This document shows positions 24,478 through 32,557 of a stretch of 64,000 nt of DNA, piece after piece. The position numbers and the translations under genes are program-made. The stretch is from Jeongeupia naejangsanensis (GTDB taxonomy: Bacteria; Pseudomonadota; Gammaproteobacteria; Burkholderiales; Chitinibacteraceae). The stretch is from assembly GCF_016865585.1 (NCBI RefSeq), contig NZ_JAESND010000008.1, forward strand, positions 1 through 64,000, written 5' to 3'. Positions within the stretch are counted from its first letter, which is position 1. Each line of letters starts with the position of its first letter. The notes beneath the pieces are model-generated. The model was not told the DNA's origin. It ran no database searches and saw only the letters and a list, made by a program, of their open reading frames with translations.

Positions 24478-26385
24478 ATGTCACCTTATATCGCGTTCTT
24501 CCTGCCTGCGCTGACGTGCTACGGAACATATGCCATGTGGCCGGGCGCCTATGGCGGCCTTGCTTTTGTCTATGCGGCCATCGTGTTCATTTTCGGCGCC
24601 ATTCCGCTGGCCGATTGGGTGGCAAGCCGGGGTACGAAGGATGGCGCGCGCGCGGCGACGGTTCGCCCGATCAGCGAGGTGCTGATCGTGGCGATGAGCC
24701 TGCCTTTGCAGATCGGCAATATCTTCTTTTTTGCCTGGTATGTGACGACCCATGATCTGAACGGCTACGAGGCGGCTGCCTTGCTGTTCATTGCCGGCAT
24801 TTTTTCCGCCTTGTACGCGCAGAACCCTGCCCATGAACTGATTCACCACCGTAACCGTCTGGAGCGGGTGATCGGCATCCTGCTCTTTTCGACCAGCCTT
24901 TATTCCGGTGCAAAACTGGCCCACGTTCACAGCCATCATCTGCTTGTGGCCACCGACCGCGACCCCACCTCCGCCAAGTACGGGCAATCGCTGTACGGCT
25001 TTCTGCCCAAGGCGATTGCGGTGAACCTGTTCGGCTGGTGGGGCAGGAAAGGGGACGGCTTCGTCAAGGTGCCGCTGTTCCAGCGCCGGATCGTCTGGGA
25101 AAACCTGTTCGGTTATGCAATGAGCGCGATTTGGGCTGCGCTGATCTTTTCACTGTTCGGTGCAGTAGGGCTGGTGTTTTTCCTGCTCCAGTCCATGATC
25201 GGCATTCTGGTCCTGGAAATGATGAATTACATCGGCCATTACGGGCTGGAACGGCGTGTCGATGCAGCCGGCCAGATGGAGACGGTGACTGCTTGCCACG
25301 CTTGGGACTGCGATCTGCCGTTCAGCAATCTGGTGCTGATTTCGGTGCAGAAGCACGCGGATCACCACGTCAACCCGAACAAGCCGTACGGCGAATTGCA
25401 ATGCCTGCCCGACAGCCCGCGCTTGCCGCTCAGCTATCCGCTGCTGTTCATCCTGACGCTGATGCCTGGCCTCTGGCGCCGGCTGATCCATCCTCGGCTC
25501 GATGCATACCGTGCTGCGCATGGTCGCGATGACAATCGATCGGGAGGAGGATCGCCGAGCAGTACCCCGGTCGAACTGAGTTTCGCATCGCCGGAGCTGG
25601 ATTTCGGGCGCTGCGACCCGGCCCGCTGGAATGGCGGATCGGTCGTCAAAAGCCATTTCTGGAACACGATGTCGAGCTTGCTGCCCAATATCGAGTTCTG
25701 TGCGATTCGCAGTCTGATGCCTTTGGCTTCGCAAATTCATGATGGCAAATTGCAACGCGAGGTCCGGCAGTTCTGCGATCAGGAAGCCAATCACGGCACC
25801 GTGCATTCCCGGTTCAACCGCGAATGCCTGCACTTGGCCTATCCGGCGCTTGCAAGCATGGAAGATTGGGAGCGCAAAGTCTTCTCGTTCTTCTCGCGGG
25901 TACTGCCCCAAAACCTGTTCCTGTCCCTTTTTGTCGCAGTGGAGCACTGGACCGCAGCATTCGCACAGTATGGACTGGACAATATCGACGAATGGTTTCC
26001 CGACTGCGATCCGGTAATGCTGAAACTATGGGAATGGCATGCGGTCGAGGAACTGGCGCACAAATCGGTGTGCTTTGATATTTACCGATACCTGGGTGGG
26101 CGCTATTTCGGCATGGTTATCGGCATGTTCATCCTGTTGGGTACCGTCATGCTGCCCGGCATCATATTGCGGCTTGGTTATCTCCTGTGGAAGGATGCAC
26201 CGCTATTGAAACTGTCAACGTACGCTTCGCTGCTGAGTTACCTGTTCGGCTGGCACGGCATTTTTACCCGGACGACATCGGATTTTCTGAAATATTTCAG
26301 TCCGAGCTACAAACCGTGGGATGTGGATAGTCTGCCGCTGATCAACGCATACCTGCAAAAGGAACAGGCAGAACCGGCCTTATAA
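24478..26385 (+). CDS. AlkB-type hydroxylase fused to a 'predicted metal-dependent hydrolase' (PF10118-like) domain
   Basis: 635-aa two-part protein. Residues 1 to about 340 form an AlkB-like membrane hydroxylase with NPAHELIHH, HVHSHHLLVATDRDP, NYIGHYGLE and QKHADHHVNPNKPYGELQ. Residues about 365-630 match the PF10118 family: FCDQEANHGTVHSRFN, AVEHWTA and WEWHAVEELAHKSVCFD. This second part also has a diiron-like E/H arrangement and two hydrophobic segments near the end. Both parts are normally separate proteins. It is the last gene of the plus-strand operon, and its stop overlaps the stop of the convergent regulator gene by six bases. Probable second chain oxidation in the pathway. Confidence 0.82.
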   Translation: MSPYIAFFLPALTCYGTYAMWPGAYGGLAFVYAAIVFIFGAIPLADWVASRGTKDGARAATVRPISEVLIVAMSLPLQIGNIFFFAWYVTTHDLNGYEAAALLFIAGIFSALYAQNPAHELIHHRNRLERVIGILLFSTSLYSGAKLAHVHSHHLLVATDRDPTSAKYGQSLYGFLPKAIAVNLFGWWGRKGDGFVKVPLFQRRIVWENLFGYAMSAIWAALIFSLFGAVGLVFFLLQSMIGILVLEMMNYIGHYGLERRVDAAGQMETVTACHAWDCDLPFSNLVLISVQKHADHHVNPNKPYGELQCLPDSPRLPLSYPLLFILTLMPGLWRRLIHPRLDAYRAAHGRDDNRSGGGSPSSTPVELSFASPELDFGRCDPARWNGGSVVKSHFWNTMSSLLPNIEFCAIRSLMPLASQIHDGKLQREVRQFCDQEANHGTVHSRFNRECLHLAYPALASMEDWERKVFSFFSRVLPQNLFLSLFVAVEHWTAAFAQYGLDNIDEWFPDCDPVMLKLWEWHAVEELAHKSVCFDIYRYLGGRYFGMVIGMFILLGTVMLPGIILRLGYLLWKDAPLLKLSTYASLLSYLFGWHGIFTRTTSDFLKYFSPSYKPWDVDSLPLINAYLQKEQAEPAL

Positions 26386-27096
26386 AATCTTGGCGATGGC
26401 TTGAGTTCTGTTGCAAACCTGAAGCTTGATCAATATGCGCTGAACATGATTTTTTACCGTTGATTCGGCAACGCCCAGAATATAGGAAATCTCGGAATTG
26501 GTTTTTCCGAGCCGAATGAACCCCAGGATTTCCCGCTCACGAGGTGTCAGCGTGCTGATCGACATATTCTTGTTTTGCTGGCTTTCGTCGAAGGCGAGGC
26601 GGTTCAGCACGCCGTGCAGGATGGCCGTGACGACGGACAGTCCTGTCCGGAGTGCGTCGTGATTTTTGGCATCCAGTGCAATTTTGGGATCGGTGACGCA
26701 AACGTAGGTCAGGGCACCATCTCGTGCTTCAAAGTTGGTTGAGCCAACGACCAAGGAAACCCCTTTTTGCCTGAACAATGAATGCCAAAGGGCATCGTCA
26801 TCGCCCGAAGACAAATCATGCATGATCGGGGCCTTGGCATGATGCGACTCGTTGAGCAGTGGCATCGTCAGAAACTGGTCCTTGATCTCGAGTGTCTTGA
26901 TCAGGATGTCGGGGAAGTGCGGGGAAACAAAATATGGCGTCATCGACAGGTTTGGCATCATCCGGCCAAACCCGATGAAGACGCTGCTGGCGCCACAATG
27001 CTCCAGGAAATGGGAGTTCGCCCATTGCGCCAGCTGCTGCCTGTTACTTATCTGCGTCAGTCGGTCGATGACGCCTAGCATATTCATATTGTACAT
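26380..27096 (-). CDS. LuxR-type transcriptional regulator
   Basis: 238-aa regulator. The C-terminal LuxR/NarL helix-turn-helix is unmistakable: STLTPREREILGFIRLGKTNSEISYILGVAEST (about 175-210), then VKNHVQRILIKL. The N-terminal 165 residues have the length of a ligand-binding domain, but the W/Y/D residues of classical acyl-homoserine-lactone receptors are not evident by eye. It may therefore respond to another signal or to none. Start ATG at 27096, 27087 or 27081; no clear ribosome binding site helps to choose. It is tail-to-tail with the operon's last gene and is the only regulator in the locus, so it probably controls the two divergent arms. Confidence 0.85.
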   Translation of the reverse strand: MYNMNMLGVIDRLTQISNRQQLAQWANSHFLEHCGASSVFIGFGRMMPNLSMTPYFVSPHFPDILIKTLEIKDQFLTMPLLNESHHAKAPIMHDLSSGDDDALWHSLFRQKGVSLVVGSTNFEARDGALTYVCVTDPKIALDAKNHDALRTGLSVVTAILHGVLNRLAFDESQQNKNMSISTLTPREREILGFIRLGKTNSEISYILGVAESTVKNHVQRILIKLQVCNRTQAIAKIL

Positions 27097-27212
27097 TTGT
27101 GTATCTGTCAGTTTCTTGTGATCAGGAAGTCATCCGCCCGAGGGCGAAACATCGTCTCCACGCGGTCTCCCACCAGCGTTGCGGCTGTGTGTCCCCATGA
27201 AATCAATCATTT

Positions 27213-27227
27213 ATGAATGAAATTCAT
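27213..27227. promoter_or_regulatory. Dyad upstream of the LuxR-type regulator gene
   Basis: ATGAAT-GAA-ATTCAT is a perfect 6-3-6 inverted repeat about 117 bases upstream of the regulator start, in otherwise non-coding DNA. Possible operator or autoregulatory site; no family match claimed. Confidence 0.3.
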
Positions 27228-28100
27228 GATGGATGCGAATTAACGGACGAGACTCTTCCGTGATGAAGCGCTTGCGCTCCCCAATTTAGTGCTTACTACA
27301 TTCTGATCAAGTATGCAACTGCAGCGTAATTGCTGGTGATGGTGATGGCAAATGTCTCGAATATGCTGTTGTAATTAAGCTGTCGGTCCATATTGGCATT
27401 CCATTGTCTGGTTATTTTATGACGTCCTTATATAACAACGCGTTACGTCATCTGCCGTTGGTAGGCGACAGAAGGTATGCGTTGTCAGAGAGGGATGCTG
27501 ACGGTGGGACCGAGGGCAGGTAATCCGCAGCGCTGTGATTGCATAAGGATCTTCTGCGTTGAGGTTGTGCTTGGCTGCGCCCTGGCTTTGCACCAGCCCG
27601 GCCAGCCTCCACCTTGAAAAGGATCGACGACTTCGATCTTTTCGGGCTTTCCTGGCCTGAGCAGCCTGCAGAATGAGGCGGTTTACCTGACCGCTATCGA
27701 CTTGCGAAGTCACGTGTCCTGTCGGCGCCGCAACTTCGAGAGAGCAGGCGTAGTCTGCGGTCAGCCGGACTCGAGGTAGAGAATCCGTCCGAGTCTGCCG
27801 AAAGCTGGGATGGCATGACCCGCCCGGCAGGAAGGCAGGAAAAGCTGCGGGCTTCGTCGCCACCAGCCTGGATTTCCGGAATGTTTTATTCCTCGTTCTT
27901 CAGCAGGCGGTCATTTGGCGCAATCTATACCACCGGAATGTTGTACCGACCGGGCGGTACTGAGCACTGTGTGTCCGGATAAATCTCGATTGCTCGTATT
28001 ACCGAATGCCATGCCCGATATGGCTCGTCCGTTGCATGAGCAGATACCTCTGTCAGTCGAACAGAGTGCCGAAATTTCCGGCTCTAAATATATTCAATGG

Positions 28101-28133
28101 AAAAGGCCGTCAACCACAAGGTTGTGGTCTTTT
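28101..28133 (+). terminator. Terminator-like hairpin in the spacer
   Basis: The stem ACCACAA/TTGTGGT with a GG loop is bracketed by AAAAG on the left and CTTTT on the right. It could end a small transcript starting in 27.9-28.1 kb; no such transcript is otherwise evident. Confidence 0.35.
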
Positions 28134-28232
28134 CTTATTGCACCTGTTCGAAAGCCGGGTGGCCAATGCGAATGCGCCTTTCATTCCTGATGAAATGGCG
28201 AGGGTTCACAAGCAGACACAAGAGGGAGTCGT

Positions 28233-28310
28233 ATGACAGCGTGCATGTTTGCACCGATTCCGCCTCAGCCTGGCGCGACGGGGCCAAGTCAGCATCCGGA
28301 AATCGGCTGA
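28233..28310 (+). CDS. Possible 25-aa small ORF with a strong ribosome binding site
   Basis: ATG at 28233 is preceded by GAGGGAG about four bases upstream and reads 25 codons to TGA. The peptide is rich in proline and has no leader-like or membrane-like pattern. No homologue is recognised. Listed because the ribosome binding site is unusually good for this spacer; chance is quite possible. Confidence 0.2.
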   Translation: MTACMFAPIPPQPGATGPSQHPEIG

Positions 28311-28729
28311 GGCTGGTCAGAAAACAAACGCTCGAATTGCACCGTCCGGCACCGATAGATGGATGTTCCTCTAGTTGTTGACTCAAATCTTACGTGATTC
28401 TTTTGTAATTTCAGCGTAAAAGGCGTTGATTGATCGAAAGAAGCCGCCGATTGCAGGCTGCCACAGTGTGTGAAGTGCATGAACAAACAGTGCAAATTCC
28501 GATTCTGCTTGTACTGCTGTGCACCATTCAGCATCAGCAAATGCGTCGTGCCACGCCTGTCGAGACTCAGCAAGGACGAAAGATCGCTTGACAAATAAAC
28601 AACAGAAAATTTGATCAAAATTAACGGTATAACTGACAGCTATGACCATGTCGTAAGATCAATTCGGCAACTTCTTACTCTGGAGTTGTCTTTTTTTCTA
28701 AACAATCGTTTGCAAAAGGGTATTTAACT

Positions 28730-28912
28730 ATGCGTTTGCTTTCCCTGAATGAAATGAATGCGGTGGCTGGTGGCGCTACTGAAGTGCGTCTGTCCTTTGA
28801 AGGCCCGGGTACCGACCTGACCATTCCGCCGACTTCTGGCGGCGGCGGCAGCACCGGCGGTGGCAGCACCGGCGGCAACCCCACCGAAGTGAAGTATTCG
28901 TGGGAAGCCTAA
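28730..28912 (+). CDS. Double-glycine leader peptide precursor (microcin-like)
   Basis: 60-aa precursor. The leader MRLLSLNEMNAVAGG ends in Gly14-Gly15, the cut site for C39-peptidase exporters, and one is encoded at 30437. The predicted 45-residue core has no cysteine. It begins TEVRLSFEG (residues 17-25) and ends TEVKYSWEA (52-60), an imperfect copy. Between them lies a Pro/Gly/Ser/Thr-rich linker with GGGG and two STGG-type units. Lys55 is the only lysine. The start has AAAAGGG about nine bases upstream. A hairpin terminator follows and the exporter genes start about 280 bases later, so the precursor can be made in excess. Double-glycine leader, dedicated exporter and modifying enzymes point to a secreted, modified peptide, possibly a toxin or signal. 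Confidence 0.82.
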   Translation: MRLLSLNEMNAVAGGATEVRLSFEGPGTDLTIPPTSGGGGSTGGGSTGGNPTEVKYSWEA

Positions 28913-28958
28913 TTCGGCCATTTCAGCGGGCAGATGCCGCTGAATAAATGACCGTGTG

Positions 28959-28984
28959 AAAGGGCCGGGCATGCCCGGCTCTTT
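28959..28984 (+). terminator. Strong palindromic hairpin after the precursor gene
   Basis: AAAGGGCCGGGC-AT-GCCCGGCTCTTT is an almost perfect palindrome of 26 bases (one G-T wobble), about 45 bases after the precursor stop. It probably acts as a partial terminator or RNA stabiliser separating the abundant precursor message from the exporter and enzyme genes. Confidence 0.6.
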
Positions 28985-29077
28985 CCCCATGAAAGTGGAA
29001 AGTCCCGGATTGTCGCCAAAGCACGGGCGAGCCCAAGAAGATTGTCCGGGTAGACCGCACATTACGCCAATCGAGGC

Positions 29078-29094
29078 GAGTTAAATTTGAACTC
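29078..29094. promoter_or_regulatory. Dyad upstream of the HlyD-family gene
   Basis: GAGTT-AAATTTG-AACTC is a near-palindrome in an A/T-rich stretch about 100 bases before the HlyD start. Possible operator or promoter element of the exporter operon. Confidence 0.3.
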
Positions 29095-29196
29095 AATGTT
29101 TTCAGGTATCCGTCGGGTAGCTAAATAAAACAAACGAAGCAGCTTCTCTGATCGTGCAGTAAGGCAATAAATAAGCACGGGTTTGTTCGGATTGAT

Positions 29197-30435
29197 ATGA
29201 CAGATTTGTATAGAAAAGAAGCCCTGGAAAATACGGACTCGCAGAACTTGGGGTCCATTGTGCTGGCACGCCCATTCGGACTTCGCGCCATTGCCATTGC
29301 AGCAGCCATTCTGATCGTTTCACTTGTGGCCATGGCCACGCTGACAAGCTATACCCGAAAAATTTCGGTGCAGGGTAGCCTGCAGCCGGATCATGGCGAA
29401 CTGAAGATACTGGCCACGTCCAGCGGCATTGTGATGGAAATAAAAGCGCAGGAGGGCGTGAAAGTAAGGCCCAGGCAAACGCTATTTGCCATTTCCAACG
29501 AGCGCTTCGCCAAGGCGCCAGTACAGGCATCACTCAGCAAATCGGTCGAGGACAAGATATCCAGTCTGAACAAGGAACAGTTTCTGGATGCCGAGTCGGC
29601 AGTGAACAAAAGAAACACGCTGCGCGAAAAGCTGGTTGCTCTGAAAGGAAGCTATATGCTGCTTCAGGAAAAGCGTGAAGTGCAACAACGGAAGTTCGAC
29701 ATCATCAACCAGAGCTACAAGAAGCAGATCGAGTTGAAAGACAGTGGTTTCATCTCGGACATGGGGCTCAAGCAGAAGGAACAGGAGCTGATTGATCAGG
29801 AGGCCCAACTGGTTGATCTGAAAAAGGCGACGCTGGAACTGGACGCAGAAATAAAAAGCGTTTTGACCCAGGATCAGGCGCTGACCTTGGCCCAGAAAAA
29901 AGAAAAGGAAGAGTTGCTGCGGGTAATCGGATCTGCAAAGACGGATTTGATTCAGAGCGAAGCCAACCAGGAAACCAGCATCATTGCTCCTACCGGCGGC
30001 GAACTGGTTTCACTGTTGGTGATGAAGGGACAGTTTGTTGCTCCGGGACAGCTGCTGGCCAGCATCTATCCGGATGGTGCAACGCTTGAAGCCGTCCTGT
30101 ATGTGCCGTCCGCCGCGATCGGATTCGTAAAGAAAGGCTCGGTCGTCAATCTGAAATACGACTCGTATCCCTATCAGAAGTTTGGATCACCCAAGGGGAA
30201 GGTCAAGAAGATTTCCAAAATTGCCATTGCATCCGGTGAATTGAAAAACGAGATGGTCAATCGGGGCTTCTTTTACAAGCTGATCGTCGAACTGCCGCGG
30301 CAGGATATTGAAACTTACGGTGTCATGTCCGAGTTGCGTGCGGGGATGGCCGTGCAGGCTGAAATAGAAGTGGAAACTCGCAAACTGTACGAATGGATAC
30401 TGGATCCGATTTTTAGTTTGAAAGAAAGCGCATAA
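29197..30435 (+). CDS. HlyD-family membrane fusion protein of the peptide exporter
   Basis: 412-aa periplasmic adaptor. One membrane helix lies near residues 28-50 (IAIAAAILIVSLVAMATL). A lipoyl/biotinyl-like half-motif (GIVMEIKAQEGVKVRPRQ) precedes a long charged coiled coil (about 110-245). The second lipoyl half (IIAPTGGELVSLLVMKGQFV) and a beta-barrel C-terminus follow. It links the inner-membrane ABC transporter to an outer-membrane channel, as CvaA and MchE do. No TolC-like gene is in the window, so a housekeeping one is presumably used. It lies two bases before the ABC gene. Confidence 0.9.
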   Translation: MTDLYRKEALENTDSQNLGSIVLARPFGLRAIAIAAAILIVSLVAMATLTSYTRKISVQGSLQPDHGELKILATSSGIVMEIKAQEGVKVRPRQTLFAISNERFAKAPVQASLSKSVEDKISSLNKEQFLDAESAVNKRNTLREKLVALKGSYMLLQEKREVQQRKFDIINQSYKKQIELKDSGFISDMGLKQKEQELIDQEAQLVDLKKATLELDAEIKSVLTQDQALTLAQKKEKEELLRVIGSAKTDLIQSEANQETSIIAPTGGELVSLLVMKGQFVAPGQLLASIYPDGATLEAVLYVPSAAIGFVKKGSVVNLKYDSYPYQKFGSPKGKVKKISKIAIASGELKNEMVNRGFFYKLIVELPRQDIETYGVMSELRAGMAVQAEIEVETRKLYEWILDPIFSLKESA

Positions 30436-30436
30436 G

Positions 30437-32557
30437 ATGAAACTGGACTTAGGCTTCAAATTGAGCCCCGCACATCATCTGCCGGTGATCTATCAGTCCG
30501 AGGCATCCGAGTGTTCACTGGCATGCCTGGCCATGATGGCGAGATATTATCGCTACGATATCGATCTGTACCATATCCGGAAGAAAATCAACGTAACCCT
30601 GAACGGGTTGACACTGGCTGGCGTCAATAGCGTCGCGATGGATCTGGGATTCAACAGTCGCGCGATCCGGCTGGATATCGACGAATTTGCAGAAGTCAAG
30701 TTGCCGATCATTCTGCACTGGGATTTCAATCATTATGTTGTCCTGAAAAGCATTCAGGGCGACAAGTTCACCATCCATGATCCGGCCGACGGCCTCATTG
30801 AACTGAGCAAAGCCGAATTCAGCAAGAAATTCACCGGTGTGGCGCTGGAACTCTGGCCCAGCAGCACGTTCGAGGAGAAAAAAGAACGGCAGAAAGTTTC
30901 GCTCGGATCGTTGATCGGTACCGTGGCGGGCCTGAAGGGCATCGTCGCAAGAATACTTCTGGTGGCCTTGGCACTCGAATTGCTATCACTGGTTGTACCG
31001 CTGTTCGGGCAGTGGGTCATCGATAATGTGATCCCCAGCAGCGATCGCGGTCTGCTTTTGATACTAAGTGCAGGGTTCGTCATTGTCTGCCTGATGGTCG
31101 GTACGGTTAAGGCCATCCGCGACTGGTACATCCTGCATGCGAGCATCCATATCAGTCTGCAATGGTCGGTCAATTTGTACCGGAAGCTGCTGAGCCTGCC
31201 GATCGACTTCTTTGAAAAACGAAACGCCGGCGATGTCGTTTCCAAGTTCCGCTCATTCAGAAGCATTCAGGAGACCATTTCCGGGGCTTTGCTCGGCGCA
31301 CTATTCGATGGCGTCATGGCCATCGGCATGCTGATCTTGATGGTGGTCTACAGTCCGTCCTTGACCCTGATCACCGTGCTGGCCACGCTGTTGTACATAG
31401 CCATCCGGATTGCACTGATCTCGCCTTTGAAACAGGCAACCGAGAAATTCATCGTCACATCCGCAAATTCGGACAATCATTTTCTTGAGACCATTCGCGG
31501 TGTGCGCAGCATCAAGATGAACGGGATGGGAGATGCCCGGAAGTCGTCCTGGTTCAATCTGGCCGTGGATATGGCCAACGCGGAGGCGAACTCGAAGAAG
31601 CTGCACATACTTTACGATCTGGTAAACGGCCTGATTTTCGGGGTGCAGGCCGTTCTGGTCGTGGCGATCGGTGCGCAGCTCGTGATGAATCAATCCCTGT
31701 CGATCGGCATGCTGATTGCGTACATTGCATTCAGCAGCCAGTTCATCTCGCGTCTGGCTTCATTTGTCGATATGGTCGTTTCGATGAAAATGCTCGGCGT
31801 TCATTGCGAAAGGCTGGCCGATATTGCGCTCAATGAGTCGGAGGAGTATCAGGACATCGACAAGGTGGATCGGCACATCGACTCTTATTCGATTGCGGTC
31901 AGGAACCTGAGCTTCAAGTATTCGGAGAAAGACGAGCCGATCCTGTCCGGGATCAACTTCGATGTTGCGGAAGGCGAGTCCGTGGCCATTATCGGGCAGT
32001 CCGGTTGCGGAAAAACGACGCTGCTGAAAATATTGACCGGTATCCTGAAGCCGACGTCGGGGCAGATCGTCTTTGGCGATGTCGATTCGTCAAAAGTCAA
32101 ACTGAAGCAGCTGCGCGGATTGGTTGCCGTGGTCATGCAGGATGATCAGCTGTTGTCGGGGTCCATCAAGGACAATATCGTGATGTTTTCGGCGCAGCAT
32201 GATGGCGAAAGGCTGATCGAAGTTTGCCAGCTTGCCGGGATTCATTCGCAGATTCTCAAAATGCCAATGCAATACTACACATTGGTTGGCGATATGGGGA
32301 CAACGCTGTCCGGTGGGCAGAAGCAGCGCATCCTGCTGGCAAGAGCGTTGTATCAGCAGCCCAAATTCCTGTTTCTGGACGAAGCGACCAGCCATCTCGA
32401 TGTCGACAGCGAGCAGTGCGTCAACGAATCGATCAAAAGAATGCGTATTACCCGGTTGATCATTGCCCACCGGCCGGAAACCATCAGGTCGGCGGATCGC
32501 GTGATCGATTTAAGCCGCATCAACGAAGCCTTCAGTAAAGCGAGCAGCCATGTTTGA
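30437..32557 (+). CDS. C39-peptidase ABC transporter (bacteriocin/microcin exporter)
   Basis: 706-aa processing exporter. The N-terminal C39 peptidase (residues 1-140) has catalytic Cys26 in ASECSLACLAMMARYY, His in DFNHYVVLK and Asp in IHDPADG. A six-helix transmembrane domain spans about 160-450. The nucleotide-binding domain has Walker A GQSGCGKTTLL, signature LSGGQKQRI and Walker B FLFLDEATSHLD. It cleaves leaders after Gly-Gly and exports the core, matching the precursor at 28730. Its stop overlaps the start of the next gene by eight bases. Confidence 0.95.
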   Translation: MKLDLGFKLSPAHHLPVIYQSEASECSLACLAMMARYYRYDIDLYHIRKKINVTLNGLTLAGVNSVAMDLGFNSRAIRLDIDEFAEVKLPIILHWDFNHYVVLKSIQGDKFTIHDPADGLIELSKAEFSKKFTGVALELWPSSTFEEKKERQKVSLGSLIGTVAGLKGIVARILLVALALELLSLVVPLFGQWVIDNVIPSSDRGLLLILSAGFVIVCLMVGTVKAIRDWYILHASIHISLQWSVNLYRKLLSLPIDFFEKRNAGDVVSKFRSFRSIQETISGALLGALFDGVMAIGMLILMVVYSPSLTLITVLATLLYIAIRIALISPLKQATEKFIVTSANSDNHFLETIRGVRSIKMNGMGDARKSSWFNLAVDMANAEANSKKLHILYDLVNGLIFGVQAVLVVAIGAQLVMNQSLSIGMLIAYIAFSSQFISRLASFVDMVVSMKMLGVHCERLADIALNESEEYQDIDKVDRHIDSYSIAVRNLSFKYSEKDEPILSGINFDVAEGESVAIIGQSGCGKTTLLKILTGILKPTSGQIVFGDVDSSKVKLKQLRGLVAVVMQDDQLLSGSIKDNIVMFSAQHDGERLIEVCQLAGIHSQILKMPMQYYTLVGDMGTTLSGGQKQRILLARALYQQPKFLFLDEATSHLDVDSEQCVNESIKRMRITRLIIAHRPETIRSADRVIDLSRINEAFSKASSHV

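Larger units (their letters stand above)
27097..28729. other. Gene-poor spacer between the two biosynthetic clusters
   Basis: About 1.6 kb without a convincing gene. The only long frame (27417-27863 minus, 148 aa) has no recognisable motif and a composition unlike its neighbours. The 3' third is clearly richer in A/T. Seen here: a 15-bp dyad at 27213-27227, an inverted repeat GTACCG-n6-CGGTAC at 27943-27960, a terminator-like hairpin at 28101-28133, and a 25-codon frame with a good ribosome binding site at 28233-28310. The promoters of the regulator and of the peptide precursor must lie at the two ends. A decayed mobile element is possible, but no transposase remnant was recognised. Confidence 0.6.

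Noticed and set aside
8556-27096. Polyyne, azoxy or fragin-type biosynthetic cluster
   Set aside because: Polyyne loci need an acyl-AMP ligase, ACP, rubredoxin and several desaturases; fragin-type loci need NRPS modules. None of these are present. Azoxy formation remains open only through the diiron protein.
26380-27096. Classical acyl-homoserine-lactone receptor of the LuxR type
   Set aside because: The conserved Trp/Tyr/Asp pattern of the ligand pocket is not visible, no luxI-like gene is nearby, and no convincing lux box was found in 16246-16544.
27417-27863. 148-aa frame on the minus strand in the spacer
   Set aside because: Arg/Ser/Thr-rich composition with no recognisable domain, no good ribosome binding site, and no operon partner. 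Kept only as part of the spacer description.
28479-28598. 39-codon Cys-rich frame upstream of the peptide precursor
   Set aside because: Five cysteines looked like a toxin core, but there is no ribosome binding site, no double-glycine leader and no signal peptide. The frame ends within the putative promoter region of the precursor. Probably chance.
28588-28633. Sigma-70 promoter for the precursor: TTGACA at 28588 and TATAAC at 28628
   Set aside because: Each box is good alone but they are 34 bp apart, too far for one promoter, and neither has a convincing partner at 16-18 bp.
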